Assembly (NCBI GenBank): GCA_033002965.1 | Contig: JAURVB010013593.1 | Span: 1-64,000 of the forward strand | Length of the DNA: 64,000 nt | Origin: Piper betle | Lineage: Eukaryota > Streptophyta > Magnoliopsida > Piperales > Piperaceae | Direction of reading: 5' to 3' | Shown here: in pieces, positions 40,583 through 51,837 of the stretch | How positions within the stretch are numbered: the stretch's first letter is position 1 | Layout: the number at the start of each line of letters is the position of its first letter | Position numbers and translations under genes: made by a program | Notes under the pieces: generated by a model | The model's database searches: none | Told to the model about the DNA's origin: nothing | What the model saw: only the letters and a program-made list of their open reading frames with translations

Positions 40583-41740
40583 TGTTAAGCGTTTAAAATA
40601 TATAATATTTACCCATGTATTTAATATGATTTTGTACTTCCTGGGTATAAACATTATTAATTAAGTAATATTTTACTTTATTATTTTAGTTAATTAATAT
40701 TTTATTATATATGCTTAACTTTGATGTTTTAATGCAGAAAAAGATGAATAAATTAAGCTTTGGATTTGATTGGTCATGACACTTGCGCCACCCAATGGCT
40801 ACAATTCATGGTGTTCAATGGAGTCGAACAGTTGGAAACTGTAAAGGGACATTATAATTAATTAGATTACGTCAATTTGTGAACACCCTCTTCGAATTCT
40901 TGTATCTTCACTTCTATATAAAGGGGTGGTCATTTGTTGTTGATATATCTCATCTCTTGGCTTCGGAGTTTAGTAATAGAAGTAGTTTTTAGTTTTTGTA
41001 ATTTCTTTCTCTTTCATCATAAAAATTAGTTTCTTCTTTATATTATTTTCTATGTTTATTATGGAGTAGTCTTTTATTTCGTTCTAGAGAATAGTGGAAC
41101 TTAACATGATTTAATTGAATTCATTTCAAACTCTTACTCTTTTATTCAATCGGAATGTTTGAATTATCATATTCTAAATGCTAAGAGTAGATTGATCACC
41201 TATTTCTTAGATCATGAGGTTTAATTAGATTTCGGGAGAAATTAATTAGATTAGTCATTGATAATTCATCATACGACGAGTCTTTTGACTTGTTTGTCGT
41301 TGTGGTCAGAAGATACACAACACCGTATGCTGGTTGTAAGGCAATTCTTAATGCATTATTTTGTTGATTAATCAATTATCACCGGGAGTGTAGAAATTGA
41401 GGCAAAATAATAGAAGTCATGAAGGAGCGGAGCCACCATGTCATATAATTATCCTAGATCGACAATCCGAGGGAATAAAAGATAAGAGTAAGATTTGATG
41501 AAGATTAAATTCATGTTAAGGGAAATTCGACTCTAGAACGAGTTTTATAATTTTGACTTCGTTTTTAATTTAAAGTTATTACTTAGATTTAGTTAAGTTA
41601 GTTATTTTTGTTTTGTTCCTCATTTTATTTTCTTTAATTAATTATAGGAAATTCATCTCCTTGTGGGACGATACTCGATTTATCATTATATTACTTGTTT
41701 CGACCGTGTATACTTGCATGCTATTAAAATTAGTCTAACA
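40583..41740 (+). mobile_element. Solo LTR 1, 1158 bp, 5-bp TSD TCGAC
   Basis: It starts TGTTAAGCG and ends TAGTCTAACA, so the ends are the inverted TGTTA/TAACA. It is flanked directly by TCGAC at 40578-40582 and at 41741-41745. It is about 80 percent similar by eye to 49458-50533, in the same orientation. The internal promoter TATATAAA is at 40915-40922. The end segment GGGACGATACTCGATTTATC..TGCATGCTATTAAAATTAGT is typical of Ty3/gypsy LTRs of plants (family placement is inference). Confidence 0.9.
40915..40922 (+). promoter_or_regulatory. TATA box of solo LTR 1
   Basis: TATATAAA in CTTCTATATAAAGGGGTGG, conserved at the matching place of the second LTR (49755-49762). It should mark the U3/R boundary about 30 bases downstream. 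Confidence 0.6.
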
Positions 41741-42420
41741 TCGACGGGCAGTGGGAGGTTGGTGAGGAGGTGTTAGCTAGGAGTAGATGACCCCACTGGA
41801 GGGAGGTTGTGGGTAGAGACGGTGACAGCGAGTTGCGGTAGCTGTGACCAAAAACGAGCAAAAGAGCAAGGGGCGGCAGGCAGGTGAACAAAAGACGGTG
41901 AAGAGGGAAGAGGAAGAAGGGGATGAGGAAGGAGGAGGCTGGGGCGACGGCGTGATGGCCGTTGCCGGCGGTGTGGGTCATTGGAGGCGAAAGGTGTCAG
42001 TCGATGGGATTTGGGAAGAAAACAAGGAAAGAGAAGGCTCGATCGTCGGGGATAAAATCACGACACTTTCATAATTAAAATTTTATTTTTGACTCAAATT
42101 AATAATAAAAAATAAAATATTCTAAAATAAAATAATTGAATTTTAATTAAAATGATATACTTTAAGCCGATTAACTAATCAAAAAATAATAAATAATGTA
42201 CCCTAATACAATAAACAATGTAATTCTAATTCTATGGTCCAATAAAATTTAAAAAAAATTTAGGCATACTCTATTATATTTTGATAACTCATTCAACTTA
42301 TAATACACGATCGATAGTGACTCAACATGTACATTCTAAAATTGACTCGACTAGAAAAAACAATCAATCAGACCAGTTTTAACTATAAACCTAACTTGGT
42401 CATAAATTTTACAAATAACT

Positions 42421-44040
42421 ACCTAATAAGAGCCGCTAGATAAAAAATTGATGACTATGATTAAGTTTATAAAGTTCACAAATAAAAAATGGTCGGCACC
42501 TTATCAGTATAAAGGAAATAATAAAGTGTGAATCCCTTATAATTTATGAACTTTGTAAACGTGAATCGTAACTATTAATTTTTTATTTAATAGATCATAT
42601 TTGCCGATATTATAAGAACTACTTATAGCTACACATCTGTAACTACTCGTAACTGCCCAGTATAAATCGTTTGATAAAAAGTTAATTATCATATAGTAGG
42701 TTTATAAAGTTCACCTCTAAAGAAGGTTTACACTTTACCTGATAAAATAAATTAGTATAGGCAACAGGTGTTCTAAGTTAGTTTCTTTCAAAAGAAAAAA
42801 ATAAAAAAGAAAAAAGAAACGAGAATAAGCTGACGCCATACCCACTAACCTCTAATCCGAGCCCTACAGATGCCGGGGCAATCACTCATCAATGTCATCA
42901 TGGTTCATGCTTTTGGATGGATTCATCAATGGGCTTGGTGATCAACGGCGTGCATTGGGCTATATACTGCGACAGATCTGCTCTTAATAATAATAGAGGA
43001 GGAATTTAATATCGGTTTGAGATTAAAGATTGGAGAATCACTTAATTAAAATACGAAATTTTTTTAAAAAATTCAATAAAAATATCTTTTGTCTAGAGTT
43101 TGAACCTCACTAATCTCAATTTCTTTAAAAAATAATAAAATATTTTTGACAATATAAGGTCATAAATTCAAACCCGATTAACTCAATCTTTAATTTCTTA
43201 CTAATAAGATTTTATTTTATTATCTTAAAAAATAAAAAATTATAATTTATCTTTTTTATTTAATTAAGATATATTTTTAAAATTAAACATACTATATATT
43301 TAAAATATTAGATTATTATAATTTATCTAATTTTTAACAAAAATTTATATATAAAATTCAAATTTATTTTGTATAAGTCACACATAACACAACATCTTAC
43401 CTTGTGTTTGTTAAAAAGCCATGCATGCATTCATATCACGTAAAATTTTCGTTATCCCAATGATCGCTTAGAGCTTTTGATATATTGCTTGATGCGTAGA
43501 ACATGAAGGGTTTGAGTTTGACTTTGAGTTTGAGACGAGGAGTTTTAAGTTTGATTGGTTTGAGAGATTGATTTGATGTGTCAATGTGTAAATAAATATT
43601 GTGCCTTAAAAAAAGTTGCGTACTAAGAAAATTACCGACAATAAAACGTCTTCAATATATGGTTGATGGTAATTGAGCCATATTATGCATTATATAGTGC
43701 ATTTATACATACCCAAATTATTTGGTTTTTTAAGAATAAGAGTATATATATCAAATAGAAGGTTTCACCTTGTAAAAGCACAAAATAATGTTTATACTTC
43801 TGCAGAAATTAGTGATGTAATTATCAGCAATTAATATATTTAATGCTATCAACCAGAGTTTTGACTAAACTTCAAGTGATGCATGCATTTATGCTCTTGT
43901 TACATATATTAAAAAGATGACAAGGCCCAAAAACAATGTGAAACACTAAAAAATACCGGAAATAATTAAATCATAATAATCCATTTAAAGCTAATAGGTT
44001 TGAATTAGATATAGATTTTTGTGAAGATAGTTGATCAACC
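42421..44040. other. Intergenic AT-rich DNA, no gene seen
   Basis: Nothing recognisable apart from two similar short passages (42420-42480 and 42660-42730, sharing aaaaattgat..tat/aagtttataaagttcac). This suggests a small duplicated repeat. Confidence 0.5.
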
Positions 44041-45680
44041 ATTAAGAAGATTAAATAGAGTGAAAAAATTAACAATATCTAGTGATTTTGTTATTTACTT
44101 GTAAGAAATTGACTATAATATTGAAAAAGAAAATGACTTGATACATTTTCTTAAGTAATTAATAGTAATAATTAAAAATTATGGTACGAAGTCACGAAAG
44201 ATGAGATGGATTCTATGATTGTAAGTTTAAGATCTTGTCAAGTTGCCTAATGGGGTGAAGACTTTTGGTTGTAAATGAATATTTAAACTAAGAAAGATTC
44301 ATTAGGTAACATTAAATGATTCAATGCAAGACTTGTGGGTAAAAGATTCACATAAAACAAAGGAATTGATTATCAAGAGATTTTTTTCTTTCGTTTCAAA
44401 GAAAGACTCTATCCGTATCATTATGACACTCGTAGCGCATATCAAGTTTAAATTACATCATATGGATGTAAAAATAGTTTTCCTTAATGGTGATGTAAAG
44501 AAAGAGGTTTATATCAAATAACCTGAGAGGTTTTTCTTCAATTGATAGTGAGTATCTTGTTTGTAAGTTAAATAAATCGATATTCAAACAAGCTTCCCGT
44601 TAGTGATATATTAAATTTCATAATGTAAGCTCTTTATTTAATTTTGTTGAGAACATTAAGGATCAATATATATACCATAAGGTTAGTGGGAGTAAAATTA
44701 TTTTTCTTGTTTTATATATTGATGATATATTGCTTACAACTGATGATATAAGATTATTACATAAAGTGAAAATGTTTGTCTTTGAACATTTTGATAGGAA
44801 GGATATGAGTGAAGTGTCTTATGTCATTGACATTTAGATTCATAGAGATAGATCTCAAGGTGTCTTAAGTTTATCTCAGAAGCCCTATATCAATAAGGTT
44901 CTTGAAAGATTTCAAATGAGTAATTGTATATCTTCAGTAGCTCTATAGTGAAAGGAGATAATTCTAATTTAGGTCAATGTCCAAAAAATGATCTTGAGAG
45001 GGAATAAATAAAAAAATATTACATATATTTTAGTTGTTGGAAATCTTATATGTATGCAAATTTGTACAGGACCTGACATTATATTTGCTATTAGAATGCT
45101 GAGAAGATATTAAAGTAGTCCTAACATTGAGCATTAAAGAGTTGCGAAAAAAGTTATGAGGTACCTTAAAAAATAAAAATTACATGCTTACATATAAGAG
45201 ATCTTGTAATTTAGAGGTCGTTGGATACTTATATTCTGATTATGATAATTGCACTGATTCTCATAAATTCACATGCGGATACATCTTCGTGCTTGCTAAC
45301 AAAGATATATCATGGAGAAATGTCAAACAAACTTTAGTTGTCACTTTTACTATGGAAGCGAAATTAGTTTTGTGTTCTGAGGGTGCATCAGAGGCTCTTT
45401 GGTTGAAAAGTTTCATGTCTGGGTTTCGAGTTGTTGAGTCTATCTCAAGGTCATTGAAGATGCATTTTGATAATTCAGATGTTGTGCTCTTCTATAAAAA
45501 TAATAAAAGTGGAAGTCAAAGTAAATACATCGGTATTAAGTATTTAGTTGTAAGAGAGTGCATTAAAGCAAATGAAGTGATCATTGAATACATTAAAGCA
45601 AATTGATGATTGCATATCATTTGACTGAAGACATGTCACCAAAGATGTTGAAGGATCATGTAGCGCATATGTGAATTGTT
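44040..45680 (+). pseudogene. Ty1/copia reverse transcriptase-RNase H remnant
   Basis: In plus-strand order, over shifting frames: YLQEIDYNIEKEND (about 44095), DEMDSMI and LVKLPNGVKTFGCK (44200-44270), FFSFVSKKDSIRIIMTLVAH with HHMDVKIVFLNGDVKKEVYI (44380-44515), the catalytic box as LYIDDILLT (about 44712), LSQKPYINKVLERFQMSNC (about 44870-44930), and an RNase H part open at 45184-45606 (GYLYSDYDNCTDSHKFTCGY, SEGASEALWLKSF). Several stops and at least three frame changes make it inactive. Integrase and everything upstream are absent. It is followed by copia-type LTR copies at 46071. Confidence 0.88.
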
Positions 45681-45805
45681 AAATTTTAAGCTTGATAAGT
45701 GATGCTAAGTATATAACATGTTATTTGTAGAGACTCTACTATTTGTTTGTCTTCTCATTATGAATATACACATTATATTGGAGAACGACAACGTTGTTGT
45801 GTGTA

Positions 45806-45806
<1 letters not shown>

Positions 45807-45842
<36 letters not shown>
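45807..45842. repeat. (TA)n microsatellite
   Basis: About 36 bases of TA between the RNase H remnant and the LTR copies. Confidence 0.95.
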
Positions 45843-45848
<6 letters not shown>

Positions 45849-46070
45849 TACATATAAAATATGTATTTGGCCCGAATAAGCATTGTGGGCTTATTCATAA
45901 AGTTTAAACCGCATTATAGGCTTCTTAAGAGTATTTTATTTTGTAATACATAGAAGACAATACTTGACTAAAGAAGACTTACCAGTATGATTCATGTATA
46001 ATATTATTATTTTGAAGTATTAATATTTTAGATAATATTATACATGGCGATATATGTTTAGACCAAGTGG

Positions 46071-46500
46071 GTGAATATTAAAATTTTTATTCTAACATTA
46101 TGCAGTCCTCATCATTTATAGTTTATATATAATTATCCAAATATATTAATTAGTAATATAATTAAGGATAACCATTATATATTAATTAGTGGTATAATTA
46201 AAGGTAACCACCATAAGGTAGTTATTCTTGTAATTTCTTAATGGGAGAAGTTAAATGCATTATTTTTCTTTGGGATCCCCAAATTTTTATTCTAATATTA
46301 TGTCATCATCATCATTTATAGTTTATATATAATATAATTATCCAAATATATTAATTAATAATATAATTAAGGATAAACATCATATATTAATAAGTGGTAT
46401 AATTAAGGGTAACCACCACAGGGAAGTTATTCATGTAACTTCTTGATGGGAGAAGTTAAATACATTGTTTTTGTTCGGGTCCCAATCTTGGCAATTTCCT
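46071..46500 (+). repeat. Two adjacent copies of a copia-type LTR
   Basis: Copy A (46071 to about 46278) follows GACCAAGTGGG, a purine-rich tract typical of the copia 3' LTR boundary, and begins TGAATATTAAAATTTTTATT. Copy B (about 46281-46500) repeats the same text: AAATTTTTATTCTAA.ATTATG, ATCATTTATAGTTTATATAT, TAATTAAGGATAA.CA, GGTAACCACCA, GGGAGAAGTTAAAT, GGGATCCC / GGGTCCC. Both lie downstream of the copia remnant in the same orientation. A third, inverted copy is at 49190-49430. Confidence 0.8.
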
Positions 46501-46599
46501 GTCTCTGTCATCACCTTAGAAGTGCAACAGATCAAAAATCTCAAGAGCATTTGTAGAACAGGATGTATGATTTGGTTATAAGGACATCATCTTACAAGT

Positions 46600-47353
46600 A
46601 AATTTGAAATAAATCTTAATTTATAGTACCATTTTCCACAACAATAGAGTTATGCAATATACTAAAAGTGTTTTGAGAAAAATTAAATGAAAAACCCAAA
46701 GGTACAAGTCTTAAATGGAAATTAGGTTCCTCAAAAATTAGGAATAGAAAAGGTCTTCTCTATATTAAGTACAAAGCCAAAACTTAAAATAAGTATATAT
46801 GTCCTAACATTTTTTACATGTGAGCGCATCTGGTATTCAAAATAGATGTCTTGTTCACTTTTTGTAGGTTTCTTTCGGTTTAAGAAACCCTGCATGGTAT
46901 TTGAAACATGGATTTTAACACTAAAATCAATCCACCAGCTGTTAAGACAAACATTAACCATATTATATTCATAACAGACAAATGAGATAAGATTACCTTT
47001 CTTCGCAAGCTATGCCTTGTGCTTAGGATAATTTTTCCTTATATATCCTTTCTTTTTATAAAAGAAAGGGTTGGGTTCCCTTTTGTCATTAATATTGATA
47101 GGTTTTTTGCCTTTCCCTTTATACGCCCAATTTTCTTTTTGTTTTTTTCATGAGTCACACAGTTCTACCCATATCATGAATCAATCTCTCTTCCTCTTGA
47201 ACACATATAGTCAGGAGTTCATTTACTAATCATTTTTCCTTCTGTGTGTTATAAGTTATTTTCACATCATGAAAATGAGAGAGACATTGCTTCTCAACTT
47301 AAGTCTTTGGAGATTGAAATTTCTAAGTCTTTTGTGATGCATTTTATCCTTAA

Positions 47354-47391
<38 letters not shown>

Positions 47392-47870
47392 TAAGTTAAG
47401 AATAAAATGCACCAAAAAGACTTAAAAATCTCAATCTCCACAGACTTAAGCTGAAAAACAATGTCTTTCATTTTTATAATATCCTTAAGCATAGCATGAA
47501 TGCTAGTGAGCTTGATGACAATTTTGCCATCAGGGTACTAGCTAATAATTTGTTTGATGTCTTAAACTATTGATTAATAACCTTTATATAATTATTGACA
47601 GACTTACATATAGGAATTAATCGATGAATACTAGTTGTAATGCAAGACTTAATGAACATCAAGCTCAAGTAATTGGATCGCTCCTAACATTCATACAGTA
47701 AATTTTTTCTTTGAGTGCTAGATTTAGTGGGAATAGGAGGCTCATCTTTACGAAGAGTATAGTCAAGATCCATGTACTGCAAATGAAAGACTTTCTCTAT
47801 CCATTCCTTATAATTATGTTCACCACTTAAATACGGAACCTGAGATTTATTATTAGAAATTATCAAAGAT
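46600..47870 (-). pseudogene. Ty1/copia gag to protease-proximal remnant, opposite orientation
   Basis: The minus strand reads PYLSGEHNYKEWIEKV with MDLDYTLRKDEPP (47840-47730) and LKSVEIEIFKSF (about 47440). It then reads TYNTQKEK..LVNELLTICV and QEEERL (about 47250-47180), a zinc-knuckle region with KGYIRKNYPKHKAW (about 47060-47010) and a protease-proximal piece NVCLNSWWIDFSV, IHVSNTMQGFLN (about 46950-46880). This is collinear with plant copia gag, but stops and frame changes make it inactive. The gag order is interrupted at 47275-47390 by an inverted repeat. Its likely 5' LTR is the minus-strand copy at 49190-49430. Pol is missing: similarity ends near 46600. Confidence 0.82.
47280..47470. 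repeat. Inverted duplication of a gag segment around a (TC)n tract
   Basis: The left arm (about 47280-47353) and the reverse complement of the right arm (about 47395-47470) share GACATTG.TT.TCA.CTTAAG, TGGAGATTGA.ATTT.TAAG and GCATTTTAT.CTTAAC, about 85 percent by eye. The centre is (TC)n at 47354-47388. The arms encode the same gag stretch (LKS.EIEI.KSF) on opposite strands. Confidence 0.85.
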
Positions 47871-49189
47871 GAAATAGTTTCAAGAAATATATAACTATAT
47901 TTACTATCACAAATATTGAGACTACCATCACTACAGATGTATGCTTACTAATACAAACATACTAAAATCACTAAAATCTACATGTGGGCAAAGAATTTAA
48001 CACAAAATAGATTCATGTACAATGAAACTAGAAAAAAAATATCAAATATCTCTCAATGCATGTGGGCTAATCAGGAAACATAAATATTTTCTATTTTACC
48101 CTAATTAAATAAAATAATCATAATAACGTCTATGTGGGGTTAAACTATTATAATTACAATGTTTATTTAGAATTTGATGTATTAAAATCTATATGCAGTC
48201 TATACATTCTCTTTATGTATATTTTATCTTAATAAAAAATATTGTTGCTACTCTTTAATTAATTTAAATATATTGATTACTTAACATCAACACAAATATA
48301 TTTAAACTATCACATCATATTAAAATATTTCACAGGCATATGCATGACATAGATAAAGATATAAATGACCCAAAATTTATATATGAACACTTAATCACAT
48401 GTACAATAATAAATAAATATCTCATAATTGAGTTTGGAGAGTCCTTGGACATCATATGGACAACTTAGACATCACTTCAACACCTGAAACAATTTATGGA
48501 CATGCTAATTTTATTATCTAAATATAATTAAGTGGGTGTATAGACACCTATATGAACCAAAATAGTTCAGTAAATATTCACGCCCATGACCAAACTATGT
48601 ACATAAAGACAGTAAGCATCAATAAATCTCAAAATAGGCCTTCGGTAATTCAAATTAGGTCAATGGAGATAATACAGTCCAAAAACCAATTTAATACTCT
48701 TGGGAAACTTAAGTTGGTAAACATAGCCCAAAATGTCTAACGACCTTCTTTATTCCTTAGGGAACTGTAGAAATTTTAGAAGACATTAACAAAGATATGG
48801 GAATAAATTGACCTCATAGGCATGTAATAAACTTGCAAGGTTTCTACCTTGTAAGTCATTCTTCACTCATAATCTCTATAATACAATACAAACGACAAGA
48901 TCACAATGGATATGTGCCCAACAGTAAAATAACTTAAGCCAATCATGTAAAAAACACACATCGAAATCAAAAATGAAATTTGAGTAAAAAAATAATCTTT
49001 TAACAATGATTGTGAATGACCAATAGATTGATAAAATTTAGATGATTTTTAGTGGAAAGAAAATTTTCACCGGTTAATGGCTCAATACCAAAATACCAAA
49101 TGTAAATCCTTATAAATATTTACTATAAAATCATACATTCTTTCATGATAATTTCCACATATATTTTTGAGATTTTCTAATATATTATA
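47871..49189. other. Copia leader region or unassigned AT-rich DNA
   Basis: It lies between the minus-strand LTR copy and the minus-strand gag start, where a retrotransposon leader is expected. It is AT-rich, and I see no coding content on either strand. Confidence 0.4.
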
Positions 49190-49430
49190 CTTCCAAAGTA
49201 ATGGTAGAAGAGACAAAAAATTGCCCAGGATAGGGCCAAAAAAAAACATCGTATTTAACTTCTCTTGTCAAGAAATTACAGAAATAAATATCCTATTGTG
49301 GTTTTCCTTAATTATACCACTAATTAATATATAATGATTATTTTTAAGTATACCACTAATTAATATATTTAGATAATCATATAGAAACTATAGATAATGA
49401 GGACAAGATAAAATTAGTTAACATTATTAA
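49190..49430 (-). repeat. Copia-type LTR copy, minus orientation
   Basis: Its reverse complement matches the two LTR copies near 46.1-46.5 kb (TATTAATTAGTGGTATA, GAGAAGTTAAATACGATG, GGCCCTATCCTGGGCAATTT compared with GGGTCCCAATCTTGGCAATT). Its position upstream of the minus-strand gag remnant fits a 5' LTR. The upstream part is cut or adjoined by solo LTR 2 at 49458. Confidence 0.7.
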
Positions 49431-49457
49431 CCTATAAATAGCATATTAGTGGCATTC

Positions 49458-50533
49458 TGTTAAGTTAAGTGTTTAAAGTATACAATATTTACCCATGTTT
49501 TTAATATAATTTTATACTTTTCGGGTATGAACATTATTAATTAAGTGATATTTTACTTAATTTTAGTGTTTTAATGCAGGAAAAGATGAATAAATTAAGC
49601 TTTGAAATTGAATGGTCATGACACTTGGTCACCCAATGATTACAATTTATGTTGTTCAATAGAGTCGAGAAGTTGAAAACTTGAAGAGGCATTATAATTA
49701 ATTAGACTACGTCGATTTGTGAATACCCTCTTCGAATTCTTGTATCTCCACTTCTATATAAAAGGGTGGTCATTTATTGTTGATCATATTTTAACTCTTA
49801 TTTAAGAGTTTAATAGAAGAAATAGTTTTAGTTTTGTAATTTTTTTTATAATAAAAATTATTTTTTATGTTACTTTTTATTTTTATTATGGAGTAGTATT
49901 TTATTTCCTTCTAAAAAAGAATGGAACTTAACATAACATGATTTAATTGAATTATTTTAACTTCTTATTCATTTATTAAATTAGATTGTTTGAATTATTA
50001 TGTTTTAGATGCTAAGAATAGATTGATCGCCTATTTTTTAGATTATAAGGTTTAATTAGATTTCGAGAAAAATTAATTAGATTAGTCATTGATAATTCAT
50101 CATACGATGAGTGTTGTGGTTGAGAGATACACAACACACAACACCTTGTAAGACAAATCTTAATGTATTATTTTATTAATTAATTAATTATCATTGGAAG
50201 GTAGAAATTGAGGCAAAATAATATAAACATGGAGGAGCAGGAACCACGATGTTATATAATTATCCTAGATCGACAATCTTAGAAAGATAAGATTTGATGA
50301 AGATAAAATTTATTTAAGGGAAATTCGACTCTAGAATGAGTTTTATCATTTTAACTTCTTCTTTTATTTAAAGTTATTATTTAAATTTAGTTAGGTCAAT
50401 TATTTTTGTTTTACTTTTAATTTAATTTTATTTAATTAATTTAAGAAAAACTATATTTATAGGAACGATAATCGAATTTATCATTATATTATTTGACTAT
50501 GTATATTTGCATGATATTGAAATTATTCTAACA
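49458..50533 (+). mobile_element. Solo LTR 2, 1076 bp, 5-bp TSD CATTC
   Basis: It starts TGTTAAGTTAAG and ends ATTATTCTAACA. It is flanked by CATTC at 49453-49457 and 50534-50538. It is collinear with solo LTR 1 over its whole length, with scattered substitutions and small deletions. The TATA box is at 49755-49762. Confidence 0.9.
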
Positions 50534-50539
50534 CATTCC

Positions 50540-51837
50540 GATCAATATAATTGTGCAAAGATGCCGCTAAGCTGCCAGCGGCAAATTATTCATATCTGCA
50601 TACATTATACAGTAGTCGACCTAGAAATATACATTATGAGTTCGCCATGTTTATTACGTACTAACTATTTTGATAAAATATAAAACTAGAAGTACTAATT
50701 ATCATCAATTGAGGTTCAAAACTAATACATATTATGAGAAGACAGTTACAGATCAAGAGAAGAATTCCTTTTAATCGGTGGTTTTCTGTAGCAAGTGCTA
50801 CAACAAAATTGTTCTAGCATTTGCACAATTAATTTTAAACTTTTTAATTAAAAAAATTAATTTAATTATTATACTTAAAATTTTAAATATTTTTAATTAA
50901 AATCTAAACCGATTAGTTTGTTTTAATAAGTGATACAGCAAACACTTGATTGTGACTTACTTACAATTAGAAGTATATGAGAAGATATTGCAGCTGCTGT
51001 TGACGGGTAACTTCAATATATATGAATCATCACCCGTAATGAAATAAAAGCAGCTAACGACCAAAGCTGATCAAATAAATTTCCAGGAACTAAAACAGCT
51101 AGAACCAGAATGGTCAGCATGGGTAGCAATGGACTGTACAATATGGTAGTTGCACTAGCAATCATGCATATTTCAAGGAATTCCAATACACTTCACGACA
51201 ATCTCCCGCAGTCGACGTGCTTGTGCAAGTCATCACCTGTTCTTCTCGTATGAATAGTTGCTATTTCCCAGCTCAATTGTTTTTTTCCCAGGACGCCAAA
51301 GCTCGATTGCTGTTATACATGATCACCCAATTCCCACAACAGTTAATTAGAACATTCTGATCACATCAAAAAGGCACGAACAGATCCTTCCACTTCCCAA
51401 CTTGGACTATTATATATGGAACTCTAGCCAGTAGTTTCACAATCGTCATGAGGCTTTTTCTATATTGCAACCAACTCTCAAGTATGATGGACATATATGA
51501 GAAGATGCAGAAGCATTGTTCACAAATGAAGCATACTAAATAATTCATTATGATCCACATGATCTGCTACGTACATGCAATACAACATATATATAGTCAA
51601 ATAAATTAACATCCAGGATCACCAGTTTTGAATAAATCAAGGATATTCATACGAATACTGATGACCACGGGGTAGAAAAAGATGAGGCAGTTCACACATA
51701 TCAAAGGGAGAAAAATATCAATAAGGATGGGAGGATTCTCAAAAAAAAGAAAAAGAAAAAAAAGGAGATAGGAGAGAAATAGTAGTCAGTGATCAGGAGG
51801 AACATACAAGGTGAAGATGATGGCAAGTTCGTTCAAG
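50540..51837. other. Intergenic, downstream of the WRKY gene
   Basis: This should include the WRKY 3' untranslated region next to 51838. Otherwise it is AT-rich without recognisable coding content. Confidence 0.5.

Larger units (their letters stand above)
40190..42420 (+). mobile_element. hAT-like module, interrupted by a solo LTR
   Basis: GC-rich, gene-free DNA at 40200-40582 and 41741-42060 becomes continuous if the solo LTR (40583-41740) and one copy of its TCGAC target duplication are removed. The following AT-rich part (42060-42420) parallels the 640-1120 segment of the hAT element. Shared words are GGCATACTCT, TTCTGATAACTCATTC / TTTTGATAACTCATTC, GTACAT, GACTC.ACT.GAAAAA, GACCAGTTTT / GACCAGTTCT and ATAAA.CCTAACT. 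There is no transposase. The outer limits are not defined. Confidence 0.6.

Noticed and set aside
44040..45680. Active copia retrotransposon
   Set aside because: The YIDD box is kept, but stops, frame changes and the absence of integrase and gag on this strand show it is dead.
40583..50533. A single 10-kb LTR retrotransposon bounded by the two similar 1.1-kb LTRs
   Set aside because: Each LTR has its own perfect 5-bp target duplication (TCGAC and CATTC), and the DNA between them is a hAT-like module and copia fragments, not one internal region.
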